Below, piece after piece: positions 44,701 to 51,471 of a DNA stretch of 64,000 bases. The notes below the pieces were generated by a model that was not told where the DNA came from, did no database searches, and saw only the letters and a program-made list of their open reading frames with translations. The stretch spans positions 473,380 to 537,379 of the forward strand of contig CAUJNA010001868.1 in the NCBI GenBank assembly GCA_963377175.1. The letters are read 5' to 3'. Position numbers and translations under genes: made by a program. Positions within the stretch are counted from its first letter, which is position 1. Each line of letters opens with the position of its first letter. The DNA is from Effrenium voratum (lineage: Eukaryota; Sar; Dinophyceae; Suessiales; Symbiodiniaceae).

Positions 44701-47700
44701 AACAGTTGGTACCAACTTATTCTGACGTTTCTACTGGAGGACCTAGCCCTTTGTCTGAAATTCAGGCCCTAACCCACTGGGGTCACGTTCCTTTGGGGTG
44801 GCTCCCAAAGCTATCGCTCCGGCGGAGAAACCGCAGGCTGGGGGCCGGCTGCTCCGCTTCGATGCCCGGGGGCCCTGAGCAAAGTTTCTGAGCCGGGGCG
44901 GGAAGGAAGGTGGGTGGGTGCAACGGAAGGCCATGGCTGCTGACCGACAGTGACCACGGGTTACATGGGCTATGACGGCCATGAAATCAACCAACAGTAG
45001 CAGGGGGGTTACATGGAAGGCTATGCTGAGATCAACTTGGTTGATTTCATCAGGCCATGGAGCTTGGATAGGTTTCGGGGGAGCGAGCGATTTTGGTTCA
45101 CGCGCGCCCTTGCTCCATGAGGGATGGTAGGGTTGGGTTGGGATCTCCAACAAAAACATCCGCAACGAGTAGGAGGTGACTCCATTCATTTCACCGGGAG
45201 CTTGTTGCGATTCAAATACCGGGCCCCTATATTTCACTTTTTGGTGGTTTTAAGCATCACCTTTAGGGTCAATTTCAGGCGAGCGTCCTTTTGGGCGGGT
45301 GATGTTTCGAGGGGATCCATACAGCTCCCCCGTTCAAAAATCCGCGGTGCGTGCCGCATGCAACTTGAGGTTCCAAGCTGTGTTTGCCGCATGCGCTTGG
45401 GCAGCCGTGATCTCAGTGAGGCCGAATTGAGTACCTCCAGTTTACTCTGCAGCAGCTTTGTTGCTGGGTCTTGGGTCTTAGGTGGGGGTAGGTCTAAGCG
45501 TCTAGGGTCTAGGGTCTAGGGTTTGGTTTAAGGTCGAAGGTCTGAGGCTAGGGTCTAGTTTAGGGTTGAAGCCAGGTCGTTGCCCAAAGAAACGAGGTCG
45601 GGGGTTGAGAAACAGGCCCCGAGTCACCACTTTTCAAACTCAGGGATGTCGATGCTCAAAAGCTAGCGCCCTCTGAGTGCTTGCTGTCCTTGAGGATTCC
45701 TTCGAAACCATCCAGGAAGGACTTCCCTGTTGCGAGAAACACGCAGAAGGGGAAATCAAAGCACATCAATACACCCAGAGCGGGGATGGATCGGAACGGT
45801 CAGGCAGCGACGGGTCGAATGTTCTGTGCAGCCTCAGCTGTAAATTGGGGTTCGGGGCATGGGGGAGTCACTAAGTTCCAAACCACCAAAACCGGACAGA
45901 ACTCTACCAAAGCAACTGGCACTCACTAGGGGGCAATGGTACCCTCCCCCATGCGCCCTTTCTGTATTCTTGATCTTCTCTTGAAAATCTTCTGTTGGGC
46001 ACCCAGACTTTTTTTTGCACAAGCAACGTTTCCGGCATGTTGGTATCATGCCGTTCTTGTGGCAAGGGGACTGCTCTTGGAATCCACAGGCGCGCTCGCC
46101 ATTTTTTTTTGAGGCCTTGGACTTCAGTGGGTGGCCGAAGACGCGCGGCTGGCTCCCTGGAGGTTTTGGGCCGAACCCCCCCCCCCCCCCGTTTTTCTTG
46201 ACACAGCCCAACCCGTGCCAAAACAAAAATCGAGGTCGATGGATTTTTCCTTCTGGAAATTTGCGCGGATTGCCCCGCAAGGAGGTGGTGTTTGTTTTTC
46301 TTTGAAATCTCGTTCTCGAGATTTCTTGGACTAGTGAATAGTGGCTGGGAAATGCTTGGGCCCCTTGACGTCTTGCTTAAACAAGGGGTCCCTAAGTTTT
46401 GGTCATGTGATACTGACCATCGTGGTCAACTTGATTGTCAACTGATTCTCGTTACTTGCCACGTTGCTAGGCTGCGCCGCGTTGATAGATTTAGGCCCGC
46501 AAGCTTGCGTTCTCCCTGGGGCAGAGTTGCCTAGCAGGTATTGCCACCCGAACTCTCCCTGGAAGAGTGAAGCAAGCTAATCTCCCCCCAGAAGCTTTGC
46601 CAGTTAGTTTTCCGTTTCATTTTGCAGGGCGCCAGAATTGTCGGGTCAGAGAGCCAATCGCTGCACAAAATGGGGCAGTTCCGAGGATCTGGGGGATACG
46701 CCTTTCTTTGGATTTTCCGGTTCCCTCCCCACTGTTCCGATTTCCGCCCTGCCTCCAGCTGTTTCCAGCAACCGTCCCAGGTCTTGAGGCCCAAGCCCGT
46801 CCGCGCACGCAGAGTCTCGGTCCGGTCTCGCGCGGACGGAGGAAAAAGGAAGGATCCCAGAGGATCCCACCGGTGCCTGTTTTTTCTTTGAGGAGACCCG
46901 AGCCAAGCGGAAACCAACCCATTTTGGGGGTCCGCTCAACGGAGACCATCTCGCGGGGAAATGCGCGAGAAACTATGGGCCCGAATTCCAACACGCCATT
47001 TTAAGTCGGGGGGAAAAGCTGATAGAGCCAGAGCCCAAAAAAAACAGGGGCCCCGGGTTTGTGAACTTCCAGCCTGCAGTCTTGGGCATGGGCTTGGCAA
47101 TCGCCCGGAGGAGAGAGTGGTGACTGGGCGGCCCTTTGCGCCCGCCACTCAGCTGCCAAACCCGGCCTTTGTGCGTGCCCACTTGCGCCACAATCAAAAC
47201 CCGGGTAGATGAAGGTTGGTAAGGGACAATCCCAACCATAAATAGCTGCGGCCGCCTTCTCAACTCCTTACATGGTTCTGGGTAGACCATTTCAGTACCG
47301 GGTTTGATTGTGACTCACTTTGCGATGCAGGCTGCCGGATGATGGCGCCGTGGAACTACCGGCAGGCCGTGGATTTGTCGCAAGTTGATCGTCGGTAGCC
47401 AGGGTCGGGTCGTCCTGTTGGAAACAGAAGGGTTCCATTGGTTGTAGTTGGGTTGTATGCCATCCATTTGCCAGAATAAAACCCATCCACATCTATTTTT
47501 CCAGTTTCGGTCGCCTGCGGTCGGCCGGTGTTTTTCCTTTTTCCGGCCGTGGCCGTGGCCGCGGCCGCGGCCGCGGCCCGGGCGGCCCTTCGGCGGACGT
47601 CACGGCGGACGGCGCGGCCGATGCCGGCGCCGCCGGCCCCGGCCGTCGGGGCCGCGGAAGGGGGCGGCGAGGTCGAGGCGGAGACGGGGAGAAACCTACA

Positions 47701-50700
47701 TGGCTACAGCTCAAAGTATAAAAAAGATCGCCAGTAGGTAAATGGAAACAAAGACCACCACCTGTTTAACCCTGGCTCTTAAATGTTGAGCCACACCCTT
47801 GCTGAAAACGCGGGTAGACAGGGGTGATTCTATTGTCATGGTTTCTGTGGGGTAAGTCAGAAAATGGAATCAGTTGTTTCCCTTTTACCTACCATTTAAG
47901 GGGGTGACTTTGATCATGGTAAAATAATGGGGCCAGGTAGGATGAAGGTGAGTGAGCAAGGGACAATCCCAACCATAAGCTGCGGCCGCCTTCTTAATTC
48001 TTTACGTGGTTCTGGGTAGACCACTTTAGTACCTGGTTTTGATTGTGACTCAGACATGGGTGTTTTTCAAATTTGGGCACTTCCTCCAGGGGGCTTCTTT
48101 CGGTTTTCCTAACGCATCCAGAAAGGGTCCCCTATGTTGAGAAACTCCCAGACGCTGTTGCATGCGCGCAGTGAAACATCACAATCTTGCAGGGCAGGGC
48201 GGCCACAATGCCCGCGGCCAGGCGCAGAAGGAGACAGGGCCGCGTCGCCCAAGAGGAAAGACGAACAGCCCGACATGGAGTCGGCAGCGGAGAAGTTGGA
48301 ACAGAGCTGTGACGACTTCTTCACGCCGCACGTGCCGTCGAGCACTGTCGCCACGCCCTTGCTGCCGCAAGCCACGCCGCCGCAGCCCGGGGCTTATGCA
48401 GTTGTGAGGCCGGCATAGTCAACGGTCAAACTGTGTAAACTTGGGGCTCCTCCAGACGGTTTTCTGGGTGGTCGCCTGTTGACTGCCAAAATAATGTTCG
48501 CCGTTAGCTACTGCTTTTGGCCAAGGCTCAATATGCCGCCGCCGAAATCGAGGACCGATATGCCGCAGCCGAGATCAAGGGACGATATGCCGCAGCCGAG
48601 ATCAAGGGACGATATGCCGCCTCCGAGACCGAGGAACGAAATGCCGACGCCAAGATCAAGGAACGATATGCCGACGCCAAGATCGCCCGGCCCCGTGACG
48701 CTCTTGCCTCAGCTTTCCTGGTATCTTATCAACAATATGTAAACACCACTGGACCTGTCAAAAGCCCTCCTTACGTCACCGAAAGGGTGTGATGCTCGAG
48801 AGCCCTGGCCCTTGAGACGGACCCACTTGATCCACCCTACACTTTCAGGATCGGCGGCACCGGAAAAGTCCAAGACTAAGTGGCCTTGTCGTTTTGGAGT
48901 AGGCATGTTTGTGTCCATTTCCTGGGGTCTTTCCATTTTTTGGGTTGTTTCATGTTTTTGGTTGTTTCTCCAGAAGCCGCAGGGCCACACTTGCTCCCCC
49001 CCACTCCCCCACCCCCACTCCACCCCCACCCTCCCACCCCCACTCCCCCACCCCAGAAAGGTCGCAGGGGCTCACGGCGCAGCTGGACCTCCTCATGTTT
49101 GACTCCCAGGAGAGAGAACTGAAACCCGCGCGTCGCGCGCGCGTGAATCGAACGCGCGAAAATCTGGAACTGCGCAGCTGAAAGTATGTGGAGATTCCAA
49201 TGCCGAGGACTTCCTAGGCGTTCTGGTTCTCAAGGCGTTGTAGGCGTTTTAGGCGTTTTTAGGCGTTTTGCGCCTTTTTTGCGGGCGTTTGTCTTTTTGT
49301 GCGGGCGTTTTGCGGCAATTGCGGGCGTTTCCTGTTTCTAGGCGTTTGCGGTAATTTGCGGGCGTTTGCGTCCAAAACAGGGTCAATGCCGAGAATGACT
49401 AGGAATTCCTTGACGTTTGAGTCTCCAGGTAGACGCATTTCGAGGGGGCTCGGTCCGTTTTCTTCTTGGGGGGGTTGCTGTCAACCACCATGTCATGAGT
49501 CGGTCATTTGGGTCCTTGATGTTTTTCAATCTCCCTTGCAACCACCACAATGTAGAGGGTTCCTCGTGTTTTCGCAAAGTTTGACGGACCTAATCTCGTC
49601 TCCAAAGGCTGGACACCCTTCATCAATCAACCGGGCTTTTAATCAACGTGAGCGTCTTTCTTTAAATTGGTCCCCCGTTTTTGGTTTCAAAAAGGAAGCC
49701 AAGGGGGACCACCAATGTTTTGGGGGTGCCCGAAAAAAGGACACAATGTAGTTTCTTGGGCTGTTTTATTTTCACGTTACTTTTCTGCAAGCTGGGTCAG
49801 GGGCCGTTTTCCGAGTTCCCATGTGACACGACTTCCAGGAGACCTCCGCGCGGACCGCGGCACCCGCCAACCCGCCAGGCTGAGCCTCAAACCTGGACGC
49901 GGTGGTCCGGGTTCCTCTTGACTGCTGGGTTGGATCATGTTGGGTCTATAGACTTTAACTTTTTGGTTGAAATAATTTGGTATTTTCCACTAACCTTCCC
50001 CCAAAAGTTAAAAACAACTTTTTGCTGGGGGGGTCGTTGCAGCAATCAAGTCCAGGCCTTGTGACCCAAGGTTTTCCGGTTTCCCTTGGCCCAAAGCACG
50101 GGCGCCCTCAAAGATGAGCCACTCAGGCCGCCCGTGGGACCCAGGTGAGCCATGCGCAAGGTCTCTTCCGCCGGGTTGAAGTCGCAAAGAAAGGAAGGAG
50201 CCAACCCACCAACCCACCCACCTCGTCAGTGAAGCATAGTGAAGCAACCAATCAAATTTAACTGTTTCCTAAAACGTCCCATAGAAGATTTCTACGTGCT
50301 GGACTTCGGAGCCAGGGCCGGCTCCTGCTTCGGTGCCGGACACCATCCCTGGGGATGCGGAGCTGGAGGCCAATGAACGGAGAACGTTGCCCGTGGCGAA
50401 GCCATGGGCCACAGGGAGGTCCCTCCCTAAAGAAACGTGGAACCCTTACAAGTCTTCGAACAGGGTGCATCTGACCATGATTGTGTTGGTGGGAGGGCTA
50501 GAAATCGTGGACTGTATTGAGGCCCCTGCACAGCGCATTCGCTGATAGTCGGGGATTTCCGTGGCATGCGACCAAGTGGCTGTGGGTAAAAACTCTCCCC
50601 TGGTGAACATCAACATAGGTGGCAACCGGATGTTCATCCACCCCAAAAAATGGCTGGCCAGAGGTTCTGCAACCCATGGCCAAGTCACTCGCAGGCGCCG

Positions 50701-51103
50701 CCGAAGCCCGAGCCGGCGCCGGCGCCGCCGGAGCCAGCGCAGCCACTGGAGCCGCTGGAGCCGCTGGAGCCGCTGGAGCCGCTGGAGCCGCTGGCGCCGC
50801 TGGCGCCGCTGGCGCCTGCTCAGGCGCCCAATGCCACCCGAAACGGCCGGCAGTTGGGTTGGGCTCAAAGGGGGGCCACCGGCAGTTCTTCGGCGCGCGA
50901 TGGAGGGAGTCGAGAATTGTGGGTTTTGGGCAAGTTCTTGTGCCAGTTCTGGGCAAGTTCGGGATTCCTGAAGATTCCAGGTGACTTGATTGGTGCATGT
51001 TTTTTGTTGTCCAGATGGGTTGCTGATGGGTTTTTTGCCGGCGCAAGCGCAGGCCGGCCAAGCCACGGTGAGTTTTTTCGACATGCTGAAGGACTTGGAC
51101 TGA
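32704..51103 (+). CDS. Gene model: unidentified protein with coiled-coil repeat and Pro-rich C-terminus
   Basis: A chain of + strand exons from 32704 to a TGA at 51101-51103 joins largely in phase: 32704-32763, 35202-35276, 36026-36109, 38922-39040, 40675-40747, 42215-42350, 43106-43201, 43522-43596, 44766-44863, 47111-47174, (47505-47671), 48193-48400, 48508-48720, 49068-49142, 49839-49878, 50316-50392, 50695-50857 and 51015-51103. The join 39040-40675 and those around 47.5 kb are unresolved, so two or more genes may be merged. Features in order: an amphipathic/hydrophobic segment (FAIVGVLETSTIGMLLLAV), a globular-looking part, a 9-residue helical repeat, Pro/Ala linkers and a C-terminal VSFFDMLKDLD. 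No family recognised. The repeat and linkers suggest a scaffold or cytoskeletal role, inference only. Confidence 0.5.
32855..32985. repeat. (AT)n-rich tracts
   Basis: ATATATAT runs at 32858-32898 and 32941-32983. Confidence 0.95.
33860..33960 (+). CDS. Weak candidate exon
   Basis: The frame gives FQFVRQEIHDRKTTKQAEHV with mixed codon bias; a G/C-rich block at 34010-34090 is open in all frames. Neither fits the surrounding phases; could be decayed coding sequence. Confidence 0.25.
34354..34470 (+). mobile_element. Family 2 element, copy 4
   Basis: CTTGGTGGCTCCCAGCAATC ... GGGCAGCCCAG with the intact CTAAAAGT/ACTTTTAG hairpin. Confidence 0.85.
34625..34674 (+). CDS. Weak candidate exon, possibly with start codon
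   Basis: RMEADNMDPQFDIIIEQ in a short frame between AAAG and AAG|GTTGGA. ATG at 34627 could be a start. Not in the phase chain; low support. Confidence 0.25.
34693..35040. repeat. Mixed TTTG/TTGG/TCGG tetranucleotide array
   Basis: Blocks of (GTTT)n, (GGTT)n and (GGTC)n alternate, giving long spurious Phe/Val/Cys/Leu and Gln/Thr/Asn/Lys frames. Confidence 0.95.
35202..35276 (+). CDS. Exon, unidentified gene
   Basis: Acceptor ACCCGACAG. Encodes PTLAGAYETFRRARVEEMRG then ARVD with excellent bias. Donor GTTGGC after 35276, or the frame runs on to TGA 35291-35293, which would make it terminal. Confidence 0.7.
35316..35586. mobile_element. Family 1 MITE, copy 5, with inner insertion
   Basis: Normal ends (TACTGTGGATGGTTGCGAAA ... 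CGCAACCATCCACAG) but about 270 bp. An extra ~120 bp after 35360 contains three GTGCACGTG-based repeats of ~22 bp (35368-35430). Confidence 0.85.
35873..36004 (+). mobile_element. Family 4 element, copy 3
   Basis: TTTAGGGGTTGATCCCCCAT ... AAGAATGGGGAGAAGGTACC then CCTAGA; clear inverted ends. Confidence 0.8.
36026..36109 (+). CDS. Exon, unidentified gene
   Basis: Starts right after a Family 4 element (acceptor GCGAG). Encodes RGDFVRANSRTGLMQFQLEL. The end is GC donor after 36109 (fits 38922) or GT after 36102. Confidence 0.5.
36120..36255 (+). repeat. Family 5 element, copy 3
   Basis: ATGGCAGTGGTTGCCAAAAC ... ATTTTGACCCATGGCCATG; starts about 10 bp after the exon. Confidence 0.7.
36349..36461 (+). 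mobile_element. Family 3 element, copy 3
   Basis: TAGGTCCCCCAGTAGTGCCC ... TTTACTGGAGGACCTA, near-perfect 15-bp inverted ends. Confidence 0.88.
37544..37738 (+). CDS. Weak candidate exon
   Basis: The 3' part (EASLSETLRAYDSKIGGRAH) is protein-like but codon bias is modest; no splice partners found. The remaining sequence of 36.5-38.9 kb shows nothing else recognisable. Confidence 0.25.
   Translation: MSGMGKKGPDNFLNRLPLNNGSGSFGEAPKEASLSETLRAYDSKIGGRAHERRHSLGPVDGDQT
38752..38856 (-). mobile_element. Family 4 element, copy 4 (inverted)
   Basis: The reverse complement reads GGGGTTGATTCCAACCATTC...GGAAAGAAGGATCCC, the only minus-oriented copy found. Confidence 0.65.
38922..39040 (+). CDS. Exon, unidentified gene
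   Basis: Acceptor GTTTTTGAG and donor CAG|GTCGGG. Encodes PGGLEPFDGPKRTRPSEAAL then ALEPAGSCDLVLRLRPIRQ with strong bias; phase fits the GC-ending exon at 36109. Confidence 0.7.
39085..39275. repeat. ~29-bp tandem repeat with G-runs
   Basis: Seven degenerate units of TTTTCAGGACTGGTTCTGGG separated by G-runs; could fold as G-quadruplex on the + strand. Confidence 0.9.
39684..39799 (+). mobile_element. Family 2 element, copy 5
   Basis: CTTGGTGGCTCCCAGCCTCC ... GAGGGCAGCCCAG with CTAAAAGT and ACCTTTAG arms. Confidence 0.82.
40085..40310. repeat. GAGTGA/GTCAGTCA degenerate repeat
   Basis: Purine-rich GTGAGAGAGTGAC units; noncoding. Confidence 0.85.
40500..40625. repeat. Degenerate CCCTAAA-type repeat
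   Basis: CAGCCCTAAAACTAAATCCACCCTA words similar to 513-760. Confidence 0.55.
40675..40747 (+). CDS. Exon, unidentified gene
   Basis: Acceptor CTTTCCCAG. Encodes GYVASPSAVSMREQILEASE then RRDQ, ending at GC donor (CAA|GCGCTG), phase 0 into 42215. The upstream phase partner is missing. Confidence 0.6.
42215..42350 (+). CDS. Exon with hydrophobic segment, unidentified gene
   Basis: Acceptor TGCCCTAG. Encodes DDDGTPSQKERQPQQLGYSL then AEKFAIVGVLETSTIGMLLL and AVRAL. The ~18-residue apolar stretch could be a membrane or buried helix. GC donor (CG|GCGAGG) gives the phase needed by 43106. Confidence 0.8.
43106..43201 (+). CDS. Exon, unidentified gene
   Basis: Acceptor TTTTTTTCGTAG. Encodes LAQGRSKFLQRKDLTPRQVN then FVVLGGFLRPG; donor GTACAG. 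The FLQRKDLTPRQV piece faintly recalls the Pex14 N-terminal domain, too weak to name. Confidence 0.75.
43257..43370. repeat. (TG)n microsatellite
   Basis: TGTG runs with TCTTTG interruptions, within a 320-bp intron. Confidence 0.97.
43522..43596 (+). CDS. Exon, unidentified gene
   Basis: Acceptor CTGGCTCCAG. Encodes FILVQKAYYDTLIEFRGPLV then RRVR. The split Pro codon with 43201 and split Gly codon with 44766 fit. Confidence 0.72.
43661..43802. mobile_element. Family 1 MITE, copy 6
   Basis: TACTGTGGATGGTTGCGACA ... CTTCTTCCATCCACAGTA; orientation as copies 4, 5 and 8. Confidence 0.88.
43840..44420. other. Intron segment of distinct texture; possible decayed coding DNA
   Basis: Both strands have medium frames. 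The minus frame ending near 43876 (GQVQEAADAMLLGLQPEIV) and plus frame near 44228-44340 look protein-like but have no splice partners or recognised domain. May be a retroelement relic. Confidence 0.3.
44637..44745 (+). mobile_element. Family 3 element, copy 4
   Basis: TAGGTCCCCCAGTAGTGCCC ... TTTCTACTGGAGGACCTA: inverted ends of 15 bp with one mismatch. Ends 20 bp before the next exon, so it occupies the 3' end of the intron. Confidence 0.9.
44766..44863 (+). CDS. Exon, unidentified gene
   Basis: Acceptor AAATTCAG. Encodes PNPLGSRSFGVAPKAIAPAE then KPQAGGRLLRFD. GC donor after 44863 joins 47111 in phase; the frame otherwise runs to TGA 44876-44878, so it could be terminal. Confidence 0.65.
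45480..45565. repeat. GGGTCTAGGGTTT degenerate repeat
   Basis: TCTAGGGTCTAGGGTTTGG words; telomere-like by resemblance only. Confidence 0.55.
47111..47174 (+). CDS. Exon, unidentified gene
   Basis: Encodes ERVVTGRPFAPATQLPNPAF with good bias; acceptor CCCGGAG, donor GTGCCC. An earlier acceptor at 47078-47079 is also in a compatible phase. Confidence 0.6.
47205..47330 (+). repeat. Family 6 repeat, copy
   Basis: GGGACAATCCCAACCATAAA, GCTGCGGCCGCCTTCT, GGTTCTGGGTAGACCA and TTTGATTGTGACTCA, all repeated at 47960-48055. Confidence 0.85.
47505..47671 (+). CDS. Probable exon, extreme G/C, frame ambiguous
   Basis: GGCCGT/GCGGCC repeats are open in all three + frames. One gives an RG-box (GRGRGRGRGRG then RRGRGRGRRGRGG) with an acidic linker, another a poly-Ala/Pro region, the third Arg/Pro. 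The RG frame is the most protein-like; the phase of neighbours does not decide. Confidence 0.45.
47820..48055 (+). repeat. Family 6 composite repeat
   Basis: Carries AGTCAGAAAATGGAATCAGT and GACTTTGATCATGGTAAAAT as at 25800-25870, followed by the GCGGCCGC-containing part. Confidence 0.8.
48193..48400 (+). CDS. Exon, unidentified gene (acidic, Pro-rich)
   Basis: Acceptor AATCTTGCAG, donor GTGAGG. Includes SPKRKDEQPDMESAAEKLEQ, SCDDFFTPHVPSSTVATPLL and PQATPPQPGAYAV. Strong codon bias; a KRK cluster could be a nuclear signal (inference). The next intron is only 107 bp. Confidence 0.8.
48508..48720 (+). CDS. Exon: 9-residue tandem repeat, predicted coiled coil
   Basis: After acceptor GCCGTTAG it encodes LLLLAKAQ then units YAAAEIEDR, YAAAEIKGR (twice), YAASETEER, NADAKIKER and YADAKIARP, matching 27-bp DNA repeats at 48532-48690. 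Ends ALASAFL before GTATCT. A long charged helix is expected. Confidence 0.85.
49068..49142 (+). CDS. Exon, unidentified gene
   Basis: Acceptor GGTCGCAG, donor GTGAAT. Encodes GLTAQLDLLMFDSQERELKP then ARRAR, continuing the helix; phase 0 both sides. Confidence 0.7.
49225..49375. repeat. GGCGTTT-type short tandem repeat
   Basis: About fifteen GGCGTTT(T) words with variable spacers, intronic. Confidence 0.9.
49839..49878 (+). CDS. Small exon (Ala/Pro-rich)
   Basis: ETSARTAAPANPP between ACTTCCAG and a GC donor; the split Gly codon is completed at 50316. Confidence 0.5.
50316..50392 (+). CDS. Exon, unidentified gene
   Basis: PAPASVPDTIPGDAELEANE then RRTLP; donor GTGGCG. Phase agrees on both sides. 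Confidence 0.65.
50566..50690 (-). repeat. Family 5 variant in intron
   Basis: AAGTGGCTGTGGGTAAAAAC ... GCAACCCATGGCCAAGTC; body GTGAACATCAACATAGGTGG shared with 23.2 kb (inverted). Confidence 0.7.
50695..50857 (+). CDS. Exon: Pro/Glu-rich linker with 9-bp repeats
   Basis: Acceptor CACTCGCAG. Encodes APPKPEPAPAPPEPAQ then five PLE and three PLA units (9-bp GAGCCGCTG repeats), then PAQAPNATRNGRQL. The Ala/Gly frame is also open. Donor GTTGGG. Confidence 0.65.
51015..51103 (+). CDS. Terminal exon, stop TGA
   Basis: Acceptor TTGTTGTCCAG. Encodes GLLMGFLPAQAQAGQATVSF then FDMLKDLD and TGA. A GTGAGT donor inside (51068) could be used instead, in which case the gene continues. Confidence 0.65.
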
Positions 51104-51360
51104 GCTCGTGGGGCGAGCGTCGGCGGGGAATCTGAGGCAAAAGCTTCCGCCGGCTTTTGCGGAAACCCTAAGCAGTGCCAACTGCAGATTGAGCTGGCTC
51201 ATACCAAACCTGGAAAAATCCGGAAGGAGAGGTCCCTCAATCTCACTGCTGCGGAAATTTCTGTTCTGCTGGGTTCATGACTTATTCTCAGAACAAAACC
51301 CCACAACCCTTGGGGAGCCGTTTTGGGGGCCCCAGAGGTGGGGTTTTGGGGGCCCCAGAG

Positions 51361-51471
51361 GGGGATTTGAAGCCGCCAGCTTCAACTTTTTCGGAGAGCT
51401 GCTGGAGGCGAGGCCGTGTACAGAGGCAGCCGCCTTTGGCTTAAGCCTCCGGCGAGAGGGGCGCTTTCCAG
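51361..51471 (+). CDS. Exon, possible N-terminal part of kinase gene
   Basis: Encodes GFEAASFNFFGELLEARPCT then EAAAFGLSLRREGRFP; donor GTAAAA. Leaves 1 nt, matching 52101. No domain recognised. Confidence 0.6.
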
